A stretch of DNA of 50,046 bases from Pseudomonadota bacterium. GTDB taxonomy: Bacteria; Pseudomonadota; Gammaproteobacteria; Burkholderiales; Eutrophovitaceae. The position numbers and the translations under genes were made by a program. Below are positions 33,111-40,993 of this stretch, piece by piece. The DNA is taken from positions 1-50,046 of the forward strand of contig JAQBTV010000009.1 of NCBI GenBank assembly GCA_027624715.1, read 5' to 3'. Position 1 is the stretch's first letter; every line of letters begins with the position of its first letter. The notes under the pieces were generated by a model. It had not been told where the DNA came from and searched no databases. It saw only the letters and a program-made list of their open reading frames with translations.

Positions 33111-33598
33111 ACGGCACCTCCCTCTTGCCCATTCATTTGGCTTTGGAGATAGTTTTCAAGACCAATCAGTTTGATGAGTCTTAACTGTTTTTCAAGGAAG
33201 TAAGCGTGATCCATTTCTGTATCCTCAATTTGCTGCACAAGTAAGTCACGCGTGACGAAATCCTGTTTTTGCTCACATAGAACAACTGCTGCTTTTAAAG
33301 TGCCAACCACTTGGTACTCAATCGCAAGATCATTTTTCAACATTTCCGGCACGTTTGTACCCGTTGTCATGTCATGACGAGTGGCAACGTCTGCGGTGCC
33401 TTCTAGAAAGAGAATGCGTTGTACGATGTCTCGAGCGTGTTGACGTTCGTGTTCTGATTCGTGTAACGAGTGTTCCGCTAGTTTTCGAAGCCCCATATCT
33501 GCGTACATCTCGCCGTGCAGTAGATATTGATCTGCCGCCATCAGCTCCCCTGCGAGCAGTTGATTTAGTACGGTTAAGACTTCAACGTTACCTTTCAT
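33107..33598 (-). CDS. bfr: Bacterioferritin subunit with intact ferroxidase centre, no haem Met
   Basis: A 163-residue bacterioferritin with all six ferroxidase ligands: Glu18, Glu51, His54, Glu94 and the Glu127/His130 pair (in ETEMDH). Residue 52 is Arg instead of the haem-binding Met. It would oxidise Fe(II) while its partner (32634) supplies haem, a division of labour described for paired bacterioferritins in Magnetospirillum and Neisseria. AAGGAA lies before the ATG. A Fur-like box lies about 170 bases upstream. Confidence 0.9.
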   Translation of the reverse strand: MKGNVEVLTVLNQLLAGELMAADQYLLHGEMYADMGLRKLAEHSLHESEHERQHARDIVQRILFLEGTADVATRHDMTTGTNVPEMLKNDLAIEYQVVGTLKAAVVLCEQKQDFVTRDLLVQQIEDTEMDHAYFLEKQLRLIKLIGLENYLQSQMNGQEGGAV

Positions 33599-33770
33599 AG
33601 AGATTTCCTTTGATTGAAAATGTATTGGATAATTAGTGTGGATGAAATGCTCATCATGATTTTTCTAGAAACTTGTTTTACTATTCTCTGCTTCAGCGCG
33701 TTCGATCTGCGGGGTATCGGATATTTGTGACGTGCGGATTATGCCATGCCCATTTTTGAAATGTTAAAAC

Positions 33771-33793
33771 GAAAATCATTCTCATTACTATTA
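33771..33793. promoter_or_regulatory. Possible Fur box between bfr and phoX
   Basis: GAAAATCATTCTCATTACTATTA resembles three to four NATWAT hexamers (GATAATGATAATCATTATC consensus). It is upstream of the bacterioferritin pair (start 33598) and just after the end of phoX, so iron control of the bfr genes is the reasonable reading. Confidence 0.4.
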
Positions 33794-33885
33794 CAATTTG
33801 ACACGCTAGGAATCAAGTTTAATAGCCAGAAAAGCATTACAAAACTTCTAAATAGTTGGTTGTGAGGTGTTTTGACTGAGGTCAA

Positions 33886-35748
33886 CTAACCCATTATGCC
33901 GCCATCGTCTCGCTTAATGGCTATGATCGCCGATCGAGGTATCGCATTGCCGCCCTCAGGCCAATGACTGCCGCCTTTTTGTCCGGGATGTTGTATGCCA
34001 ACAAACATGGTTTTATGGTCTGAGCTCCAAGTGAGACCGGAGATTTCACATTCTCTTGGACCTACTAAAAACCGATGAATTTCTCCAGTCTCTGGGTTTC
34101 CCATGAGCATCTGGTTGTTACCCATGCCTGCAAAGTCTTTTTTGTTGGAGTCGTCCCCATCGGTTTGTATCCAAAGGTTGCCTTTTGAATCGAATCGGAG
34201 TCCATCGGGACTATTGAACATGTTATCAGCATTGACGTTTGATGACCCACCTAAAAGGTTTGCATGTTCGGTGGGGTTTCCTGCTAATACAAAAATATCC
34301 CACGTGAATGTGCGCGCTGCATGATCTTCGTTGTGCGGTGCCCACCTCAGAATATGGCCATAAGGATTTTTTTTTCGAGGGTTAGCCATATTAAGCGGTT
34401 GGGACGTTTTCTCACCGCGATACTTGTTATTTGTCAGTGATACATAGGCTTCAGTTTTAAAAGGGTTGACAGCGACCCACTCCGGACGGTCCATCGTGGT
34501 CGCCCCCACTTTGGAAGCTGCTAGCCTTGCAAAGATCAGCGACTCATCATCTTGCATACCGGCTTGTTTTAGGGATATCCATTCGCCCGTTCCGTCATCA
34601 TGAAATTTGGCTGCAAATAGTTCGCCTTCATGCAGTAACTCAGTGTTGTCTCTGTTAGGGTGATATCGATCTCGACTTACAAATTTGTAGAGAAACTCGC
34701 CTCGCTCATCGTCGCCGAGGTACACCACGACGTGGCCATTTGGCGCAATAATTAATTCAGCATTCTCATGCTTAAATCGACCCAGGGCCGTAAGTTTTTT
34801 CGGCGCGTGTTGTCCAGATGGATCGATTTCGACGACCCATCCGTGCCTATTTGGTTCGTGCGGTTCGGTAGACACATCGAATCGAGCATCTGTTTGAGCC
34901 CACTTGTACCCCCAATCCTCCCCTTGTTGGGCAATGCCATAACGTTCTTCTTGAATGCTTTGAGAGAAATTTTCTCCTAAACTTGATGAAAAATACCCGT
35001 TAACGTTTTCCTCACAGGATAAATAGGTACCCCAAGGGGTTTTTCCGTTACCGCAATTGTTAAAAGTACCTAGAATTCTCCTGCCGGATGGATCTCTAGC
35101 GGTTTTAAGTAGGTCACTACCCGCAGCAGGACCGACTGCTAAACATTCTGTATTCGGGGTAATGCGTCGATTGAGCGGGCTATCTTTTACAATGTGCCAA
35201 CCTTCACTGGTTTCTTTTAACTCGATAACTGTTAAACCGTGCGCGGCTTTTCCCTTGTTCACGTCGTCATCTGTTTCGGGTGATTGACCCAAACGATTAC
35301 CAAACATTATTTGGATATTTGTAAATTCATTGTTTAAAACGAGTACGGTTCGTCCATCAACCGTAAAGGTGTCCATTCCGTCGTTATTGTCTCCAACTGC
35401 TAGCGCCTGAGTCGCGGCTGACCCAAGGGTTACATGATCGAATTCAGGAGTATCTGAATAAAGTGGGTCAGCCCACCGGACAACAACTTGCGCATTAAAG
35501 CCCTCAGGGATTGTAATACTGTCGTCGCTGTTTGCCTTGACAGGCTTAAAGGTTAGACCCGAACGAGTGGAGGCCAGCGCCGATCCAGTGGGTAGGCCAG
35601 CAGCTAAAACGAAAGCAGAGGCTCCAAAATTTACGGTGCTCTTGAGAAAGCCCCGCCTTGAAAGGATCTCATCGAACGCAGTTTCTCGAGTTTGGTTGCG
35701 GGCAGTAAACTTAGCGCAATTGTCCAACGTGGTGATTGGTTTAGTCAT
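33886..35748 (-). CDS. phoX: PhoX-family alkaline phosphatase, Tat-exported
   Basis: A 620-residue calcium/iron-dependent phosphomonoesterase that frees phosphate from organic esters outside the inner membrane. The Tat signal SRRGFLKSTVNFGASAFVLAAG is at about 30-51. Family landmarks include CLAVGPAAG, FNNCGNGKTPWGTYLSCEEN with the iron-ligand Cys and Glu, EPHEPNRHGWVVEIDP, YLGDDERGEFLYKFVS and SPDGLRFDSKGNLWIQTDG. It is a single gene with its promoter in the gap before 35951; no Pho box could be fixed with confidence. It suits a phosphate-poor habitat. Confidence 0.9.
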   Translation of the reverse strand: MTKPITTLDNCAKFTARNQTRETAFDEILSRRGFLKSTVNFGASAFVLAAGLPTGSALASTRSGLTFKPVKANSDDSITIPEGFNAQVVVRWADPLYSDTPEFDHVTLGSAATQALAVGDNNDGMDTFTVDGRTVLVLNNEFTNIQIMFGNRLGQSPETDDDVNKGKAAHGLTVIELKETSEGWHIVKDSPLNRRITPNTECLAVGPAAGSDLLKTARDPSGRRILGTFNNCGNGKTPWGTYLSCEENVNGYFSSSLGENFSQSIQEERYGIAQQGEDWGYKWAQTDARFDVSTEPHEPNRHGWVVEIDPSGQHAPKKLTALGRFKHENAELIIAPNGHVVVYLGDDERGEFLYKFVSRDRYHPNRDNTELLHEGELFAAKFHDDGTGEWISLKQAGMQDDESLIFARLAASKVGATTMDRPEWVAVNPFKTEAYVSLTNNKYRGEKTSQPLNMANPRKKNPYGHILRWAPHNEDHAARTFTWDIFVLAGNPTEHANLLGGSSNVNADNMFNSPDGLRFDSKGNLWIQTDGDDSNKKDFAGMGNNQMLMGNPETGEIHRFLVGPRECEISGLTWSSDHKTMFVGIQHPGQKGGSHWPEGGNAIPRSAIIAIKRDDGGIMG

Positions 35749-35951
35749 GGGGCCATTGTCTGCTGCATTATTTAAGCATAGATCTAAACATAATATGAAT
35801 AATGCTGTATTGCACTAGGTAATTTGTTGATAGACTGTAGGTAGTTATTCTTAGTTCACCGGTAAGCTTTATATCAAATCAGTGGCGTAGTATCGTTACC
35901 AGAAGTAAAAATACACTAACAATTCTGACACGGGTAGAAGGGAGATTTTCA

Positions 35952-36683
35952 GTGGAGATGACTGATCATAACGAAGCATATCATTCGCCTGCAATTACGC
36001 AATTGAGGGAGGATCTAGCGGCGGCTTTGCGTGCCGCTTCTAAACATGGCTTAGCCGAGGGTGTGTGTAATCATTTCAGTCTAGAACTGCCTGATCAGTC
36101 AGGTCGATTTCTACTAAACCCTAGGGGACTTCTGTGGCAAGAGGTTTTTCCTGATGATATTGTTTTGATTAATACAGAGGGTGACTTATTAGCTGGCAAG
36201 CATCCCGTAGAGGCTACCGCTATGTTTATTCACTCTGCTATTCATCGGATCTGCAAAAAAGCCTGTGTGTTACATACACACATGCCACATGCAACAGCGT
36301 TGTCTTTAACGAAAAATCGGGTATTAGACACAACTTTGTCCCAAACCGCAATGAGATTTCATGGTCGTGTTGTGGCTGACGATCTGTACAATGGTCTAGC
36401 CCTTGATGTGTCGGAAGGAGAGAGAATCGCCCGTGCTATGAAGGGTGCTGATGTTGTATTTTTAGGGAACCATGGCGTGGTAGTCTGTGGTGGTCGTATG
36501 GACTATGCCTATGATGACTTGTATTACCTTGAGCGAGCATGTGAACTTGAGGTTTTGGCGCGTTCAACAGGGCAGCCTTTGATTGGTGTTGATCCAGATT
36601 TGGCGCAAAACGTTTGCGATGCAACCTTGGGGGAACGGTTGCAATCCGAACTCTTCTTCAAGGCGCTAAAAAGAGTCCTATAA
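35952..36683 (+). CDS. Class II aldolase/adducin-family protein
   Basis: A 243-residue zinc-dependent aldolase-like protein. Zinc ligands are visible as the HTHMPH pair and His in GNHGVVV, and the catalytic Glu lies in PVEATAMF. The core resembles L-fuculose-phosphate aldolase, but many members in this length range act on unknown substrates. The start is GTG at 35952, 8 bases after GGGAG; ATG at 35958 is an alternative. It is monocistronic, bounded downstream by the hairpin at 36726. Confidence 0.82.
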   Translation: MEMTDHNEAYHSPAITQLREDLAAALRAASKHGLAEGVCNHFSLELPDQSGRFLLNPRGLLWQEVFPDDIVLINTEGDLLAGKHPVEATAMFIHSAIHRICKKACVLHTHMPHATALSLTKNRVLDTTLSQTAMRFHGRVVADDLYNGLALDVSEGERIARAMKGADVVFLGNHGVVVCGGRMDYAYDDLYYLERACELEVLARSTGQPLIGVDPDLAQNVCDATLGERLQSELFFKALKRVL

Positions 36684-36725
36684 CTATTATATGAGACTCA
36701 ATCTAGCGAATTGAGAACGGGAAAA

Positions 36726-36747
36726 GATGTAGGGCCATCCCTACATC
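36726..36747. terminator. Perfect hairpin between two convergent genes
   Basis: GATGTAGGG-CCAT-CCCTACATC is a perfect 9-bp stem. The minus strand has TTTT right after the stem, so it probably ends the ferredoxin operon; it may also stop readthrough from the aldolase gene. Confidence 0.65.
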
Positions 36748-36800
36748 TCATAAGGATTAAAACTCTAGGTGTATTATTAATGAAACTTTCTTATCAATAT

Positions 36801-37105
36801 TTATTTTAAATCAATTAAAATTTTCAAATCTGTTTTAACTGAGCTTTTGCAGGCTAACACATAACCAGACTCGATTTGTTCTAGGCTAAGCACATTGACA
36901 AAATCTATTTCTGGTTTTACTTCTCCCTCTAAAATTTTGCATTTACACGTTCCGCAACTTCCCACTCTACATTTATGTGGCCATTTTATCCCTTGAGCTA
37001 AAGCTACGGTAAGCAAGTTCTCACCTGCTTTTAAAACTATTTCTTTATTGCTCGGCTCAAGCCTTACATTAAATTTTAGATTTTTTTTTTAAATATATTA
37101 AACAT
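36801..37105 (-). CDS. XylA-like [2Fe-2S] ferredoxin, frame broken at an A10 tract
   Basis: A plant-type ferredoxin that should feed electrons to the hydroxylase upstream. The cluster motif is CRVGSCGTCKC plus a distant Cys in YVLACKS, in the same arrangement as the N-terminal domain of xylene monooxygenase reductase XylA. The intact frame covers 36801-37078 but has no start codon before a TTG at 37016 inside the domain. An ATG at 37105 reads MFNIFKKK in the other frame; adding one A to the run at 37081-37090 joins them into a 100-residue protein whose beginning looks like XylA (MNEFFKK). It is either a sequencing error, slippage or a true mutation. Confidence 0.7.
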
Positions 37106-37120
37106 CAAGATTGTTAACCT

Positions 37121-37142
37121 TGGGGCCCGCAAAAGAGCCCCA
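37121..37142 (-). other. Intercistronic hairpin between the hydroxylase and ferredoxin genes
   Basis: TGGGGC (37121-37126) and GCCCCA (37137-37142) pair across a 10-base loop, directly after the hydroxylase stop. There is no T-run on the minus strand, so it may stabilise or process the mRNA rather than end it. Confidence 0.4.
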
Positions 37143-37152
37143 TGATTTATAT

Positions 37153-38283
37153 TTAGTAACCATATTGCTTAGCAATATTTCTTTCGTCTTCAGTTGCATA
37201 TTTTGAATCCCAATTATCAAGATGCTTTTTTATATAACTTCTGAAGAGAGGTGGAATTAAAGTTATTAAAAATAATGAGAAATAACCTATGCCATAGTTA
37301 GGTCCTTTAACATCATCTAATTCCCAAAAGTAAGTTTCACCTCTAACATGGTGATCAGCTTGACGACCAATAGCGATAAAAAACCAATCGGTAAATACTG
37401 AGTCATTATCCCAAGAGTGTCTATATTCAACAGGCTTTCCTTTCTCTCTAATCAAACCGTAGTGCCCCATATAATTTAAGGCCTCTAGTTCAAAATTAGC
37501 TATAAGCCAAAGAGTAAAGAGCGCAAGAAGACCAACAAACAAACCTCCAGCCCACACAAATAGAATTACAGAAGGTAGGCTATAAAGATAGCCTAAGATC
37601 CATTTATTGTCTAAACTTAGGAAGGATTTTCCTTGTCGTTTAAGCCTTGATTTCTCAAGTTCAAAAGAAAATTTACTTTGCCCAGCATGTGATAACCAAG
37701 TGTGCATATAAACATTTCTTCCACGCGGTGCTGTTGCAGGATCATCTTCATGAGCTAGATCTAAATGATGCTGGTATACGTGCGCGTATGTAAAATGCGA
37801 GGCGCCACTCAAAGACATAATTAGTCTTGATATAAAAAAACCTTCTTTTTTATTATGAGAAAGTTCATGTCCGTAAATGATACCAATTCCCGCCCATAAA
37901 CCAGCAGAAATTAATGCACCAATTAAGTTAGTAGTCGTTATTCCATTTTGAATAGTTAATCCATAAGCACTAACAATATTAAACGGAGTAGCATTTACAT
38001 ATTGATATATTTTCCACGCTAATGCTAATTGTAAAGCTATAAACACAATCAACATCAAATACATTACACCGTATTGAAAAAATTTAATTCCATAGGAATT
38101 TCCATTTTCATCAAAGTCTGCTCTTAGATGTATATTTTTAGTAGCAGTATCTATTACTGCACATAATCCAAAAAGAATCACACCAGTCCAGACATAGTTT
38201 CCTCCACTTAACAAACCAAAGATTGTAACAACAGACATTGCTGGAACAATTAGATAACGCGTATTTACAAATAGTTTTTTCAT
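37153..38283 (-). CDS. Membrane-bound non-haem diiron hydroxylase, AlkB/XylM family
   Basis: A 376-residue integral membrane hydroxylase acting on alkanes or alkyl-aromatics. Hydrophobic segments flank the histidine boxes: GHELSHN (HExxH, ~137), YAHVYQHHLDLAHEDDP (HxxxHH type, ~165), NYMGHYGL and ADHHVRG near the end. The NYxxHYGL and EDDPA motifs are typical of AlkB and XylM. The start overlaps the preceding two-TM gene by ATGA. The region is clearly more AT-rich than its surroundings, and AAA/ATT codons dominate, so recent acquisition is likely. Substrate is unknown; the XylA-like ferredoxin favours a XylM-type oxygenase. Confidence 0.85.
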   Translation of the reverse strand: MKKLFVNTRYLIVPAMSVVTIFGLLSGGNYVWTGVILFGLCAVIDTATKNIHLRADFDENGNSYGIKFFQYGVMYLMLIVFIALQLALAWKIYQYVNATPFNIVSAYGLTIQNGITTTNLIGALISAGLWAGIGIIYGHELSHNKKEGFFISRLIMSLSGASHFTYAHVYQHHLDLAHEDDPATAPRGRNVYMHTWLSHAGQSKFSFELEKSRLKRQGKSFLSLDNKWILGYLYSLPSVILFVWAGGLFVGLLALFTLWLIANFELEALNYMGHYGLIREKGKPVEYRHSWDNDSVFTDWFFIAIGRQADHHVRGETYFWELDDVKGPNYGIGYFSLFLITLIPPLFRSYIKKHLDNWDSKYATEDERNIAKQYGY

Positions 38284-38540
38284 ATTTTTTTCCTTCTCGA
38301 AAATTCTTCCAAAGAATCATGACGTTTTTTATATTTATCCCACGAGTAAGGTTTGTTGCCTCTAACCTTAAAATATATAGTCATATTGACCATGTGTGTG
38401 ATTATTAAAACTAATCCGATAAGAATAGCCCATGTTAATTCACGGTAATGCAAATGTGCATCAAATGAATACAAGGCAAAAGCTATTAGGGAAGTCCACA
38501 AAGATACTGGCAGTAGTGCTAGAAAAGTAGATTGTTTCAT
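38280..38540 (-). CDS. Small two-TM membrane protein of the hydroxylase operon
   Basis: An 86-residue protein with two membrane segments (about 8-27 and 34-55) and a basic C-terminal tail (KYKKRH...SRRKKI). A perfect AGGAGG precedes the ATG. It overlaps the hydroxylase start by 4 bases, so it is translated with it and probably helps the enzyme in the membrane. I do not recognise a family. Same AT-rich composition as the next two genes. Confidence 0.75.
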   Translation of the reverse strand: MKQSTFLALLPVSLWTSLIAFALYSFDAHLHYRELTWAILIGLVLIITHMVNMTIYFKVRGNKPYSWDKYKKRHDSLEEFSRRKKI

Positions 38541-38615
38541 CTTTCCTCCTTTTTTAGTGCTTCGACATATGTCAGGCGCACAATTTAGTTAAATGCCTGG
38601 TTTAATTTTAAAAAG

Positions 38616-38643
38616 ATAAAAAAACCACCGGCTAAAGCGGTGG
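38616..38643 (-). terminator. Terminator of metY
   Basis: On the minus strand CCACCG-CTTTAGC-CGGTGG (38625-38643) is followed by an eight-T run (38617-38624 as A's on the plus strand). It lies about 90 bases after the metY stop. Confidence 0.85.
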
Positions 38644-38730
38644 CCAAAAGGCTTTTCACTTTAGCAGGATTTATAATGCGCATTGCCTTGATAGAGTTTC
38701 AGGCTGACAATGGGTGTGGGGGTAATCCAG

Positions 38731-40002
38731 TTACGCTGCGCCCAAGGCCTGATTCAAATCTTCTTTCAAGTCGTCAATGTGTTCAATGCCAACGCATAAG
38801 CGTACAGTCTCCTCGGTGACTCCTGATTTGACTAACTCTTCTGGTGACAGCTGACGGTGGGTAGTTGATGCCGGATGCGTAGCTAGAGAGCGAACGTCTC
38901 CGATATTCACAAGGCGCGTGAACAAATTCAGTGCATCGAGGAATTTGGCGCCAGCTTCGCGACCGCCTTTCAGTCCAAATGTAAGCAGTCCCGATGCTTT
39001 TCCATTCATATACTTTTTGGCTAATGCGTGGTCAGGATGGTCGCTCAATCCTGCATAATTGACCCACTCTACTTTGTTATTTATCTGAAGATGTTGTGCG
39101 ACAGCCAGCGTGTTATCGCAAATTCTATCCATACGTAGCGCAAGTGTCTGGATACCTTGTAAGATCAGAAATGCATTGAAAGGAGAGATAGCCGCGCCGG
39201 TATTGCGCAGCGGCACAACTCGCGCCCGCCCGATGAACGCTGCAGCTCCCAATGCTTCGGTGTAGACCACGCCGTGGTAACTCACGTCGGGTTCATTTAA
39301 TCGTTTGAACCGAGCTTTATGTTGAGCCCATGGAAACTTACCTGAATCTATGATGGCGCCTCCTAAACTATTACCATGACCACCCAGGTACTTGGTGAGT
39401 GACTGTATGACGATGTCTGCTCCATATTCTATCGGGCGCCAAAGGTATGGACTTGGGACAGTGTTATCGACAATCAACGGAACGCCATGCTTGTGTGCGA
39501 TGGTTGCTATGGCTTCAATGTCGGTAATGTTACCTTGTGGATTCCCTACGGATTCTACAAAAATAGCTTTAGTTTTGTCGTCTATGAGTGACTCGAAACT
39601 TGCTGGATCACGATAGTCTGCAAAACGAGTTGTAATTCCAAATTGCGGAAACGTATGAGCGAATAGGTTGTAGGTTCCCCCATACAAGGCGCTCGATGAG
39701 ACAATGTTGTCGCCTGCTTCAGCGATGGTTTGGATGGCATACGTGACAGCAGACTGACCTGAGGCGACCGCCAGAGCTGCAATGCCCCCTTCAAGGGCGG
39801 CAACCCGCTCTTCGAGAACCGACTGAGTAGGGTTCATTATGCGGGTGTAGATATTACCTACGACTTTTAAATCGAATAAATCGGCACCGTGCTGAGCATT
39901 GTCAAATTCGTAAGCAACCGTTTGATAAATGGGTGGCACAACCGCTTTGGTTATGGGGTCAGGTTTGTAGCCCGCATGAACGGCCAAGGTCTCTAGTTTC
40001 AT
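38731..40002 (-). CDS. metY: O-acetylhomoserine sulfhydrylase
   Basis: A PLP enzyme of the Cys/Met metabolism family that makes homocysteine from O-acetylhomoserine and sulfide. The start MKLETLAVHAGYKPDPITKAVVPPIYQT is typical of MetY, as are YTRIMNPTQSVLEERVAALEGG, VDNTVPSPYLWRPIEYGADIV and the PLP-lysine segment SLTKYLGGHGN. The 423-residue length fits MetY rather than MetB or MetZ (~400). AAGGAAA precedes the ATG. Upstream there is an AT-rich gap with no recognised SAM riboswitch. Confidence 0.93.
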   Translation of the reverse strand: MKLETLAVHAGYKPDPITKAVVPPIYQTVAYEFDNAQHGADLFDLKVVGNIYTRIMNPTQSVLEERVAALEGGIAALAVASGQSAVTYAIQTIAEAGDNIVSSSALYGGTYNLFAHTFPQFGITTRFADYRDPASFESLIDDKTKAIFVESVGNPQGNITDIEAIATIAHKHGVPLIVDNTVPSPYLWRPIEYGADIVIQSLTKYLGGHGNSLGGAIIDSGKFPWAQHKARFKRLNEPDVSYHGVVYTEALGAAAFIGRARVVPLRNTGAAISPFNAFLILQGIQTLALRMDRICDNTLAVAQHLQINNKVEWVNYAGLSDHPDHALAKKYMNGKASGLLTFGLKGGREAGAKFLDALNLFTRLVNIGDVRSLATHPASTTHRQLSPEELVKSGVTEETVRLCVGIEHIDDLKEDLNQALGAA

Positions 40003-40282
40003 TAGGTTTCCTTATTAGAGAAAGGTAAGAAAAATCGACTTTATTAGTAACCTATTGACTAAACTACTATTTTTTTGATCTTAGTATATAACTAAAAAAG
40101 TAAAAAATTAGCTAACTATATGCTTTTTTGGACAAATAGAATCATCTTTATGCCTAAGGACAGCATGAAATTATTGATGAAATGTTGTTTTACTCTCTAA
40201 AGTAGACAGTAAAGGCGCTGGACCACTACTTACGAAGGTCGCTATACGCAACATGTCCTAGTTATGTTGCTTGACGTGGTGC
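40003..40282. other. AT-rich divergent promoter region between metY and csoR
   Basis: The 327-base gap holds the metY promoter (TTTACT and TATACT-like sequences on the minus strand) and, at its right end, TTGACG (40271-40276) before the csoR operator. No ORF, tRNA or known riboswitch core was recognised. Confidence 0.4.
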
Positions 40283-40303
40283 ATATACCCAGGTAGGGTA
40301 TAT
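40283..40303. promoter_or_regulatory. Putative CsoR operator
   Basis: ATATACCC-AGGTA-GGGTATAT is a perfect 8-bp inverted repeat with a 5-base centre, matching the GC-tract-between-TATAC layout of CsoR/RcnR sites. It overlaps the likely -10 region and lies 27 bases before csoR, so the copper operon is probably auto-repressed. Confidence 0.75.
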
Positions 40304-40329
40304 ATCTATGTATTATTTAGGATAAGTCT

Positions 40330-40596
40330 ATGCATCCTTCACATAAGAAAAGTTTGGGAAATGTAAATCGAGTATTAGGCCAGATTGAAGGCGTGAAGCG
40401 CATGATTGTCGAGGAGCAATACTGTGTAGACATCATGACTCAAATTCGCGCAGCTCGAAGTGCGTTGAAGTCCATAGAGATGACGGTCCTAGAAACGCAT
40501 ATGAGGTCATGTCTTCGTGAAGCCGCGCATCGCGGCGAAGACGAACAAACCTCAAAAATAGAAGAGATCACAGCTCTACTAAAGCGTTACGATTGA
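40330..40596 (+). CDS. csoR: CsoR-family copper-sensing repressor
   Basis: An 88-residue all-helical DUF156 repressor. The Cu(I) ligands Cys32, His57 and Cys61 keep exactly the spacing of mycobacterial CsoR Cys36/His61/Cys65, so copper rather than nickel, formaldehyde or persulfide is the expected signal. GNVNRVLGQIEGVKRM is the DNA- and tetramer-forming helix. It is first in the operon, followed by the exported protein, OM factor, oxidase and CusF-like genes; when copper binds, repression at the palindrome should be lifted. AGGA precedes the ATG. Confidence 0.9.
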   Translation: MHPSHKKSLGNVNRVLGQIEGVKRMIVEEQYCVDIMTQIRAARSALKSIEMTVLETHMRSCLREAAHRGEDEQTSKIEEITALLKRYD

Positions 40597-40662
40597 TAAA
40601 CGATGGGCCATCTATATTTGAAAAAATACGTTGTTGGAGTGCCAAGGTCTCTAAGGTTATAA

Positions 40663-40980
40663 ATGTTAAATTCAACACTAATATTTTCTGGCGTAATACT
40701 TAGCTTTACCATCTCTTTGGTTGTCGCTCCTTCTAGTGTTAATGCGCAGCCAATCCATACGAATAGCGAAGCAAGCGCTCAATTGATATCCGAAGCGGTT
40801 GATCTCGTATTAACGAGCGACGACGACCAGGTGCAATTTTTTGGTAACTATCGAGCCTACGAATCTCAACAACTAAGCTCCTGGCTCTCGGTCAATGAGC
40901 TGGTCCTTACCATCGGAGGATGGAAGGCGTACGCGCGCGATATTTACCGATATCAGACCTCAGAAGGTCGGAGTAAGTGA
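40663..40980 (+). CDS. Small exported protein in the copper operon
   Basis: A 105-residue protein with a signal peptide (about 1-28, ending VNA). The mature part has few His and no Met clusters, so copper binding is not obvious. The C-terminal KAYARDIYRYQ is amphipathic. It is 66 bases after csoR and 13 before the TolC-like gene, so it is probably co-expressed. No family is recognised. Confidence 0.6.
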   Translation: MLNSTLIFSGVILSFTISLVVAPSSVNAQPIHTNSEASAQLISEAVDLVLTSDDDQVQFFGNYRAYESQQLSSWLSVNELVLTIGGWKAYARDIYRYQTSEGRSK

Positions 40981-40993
40981 AGCGAAAATAATT

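Noticed and set aside
40003-40282. SAM or cobalamin riboswitch upstream of metY
   Set aside because: The sequence is AT-rich and I found no conserved riboswitch core or multi-stem fold.
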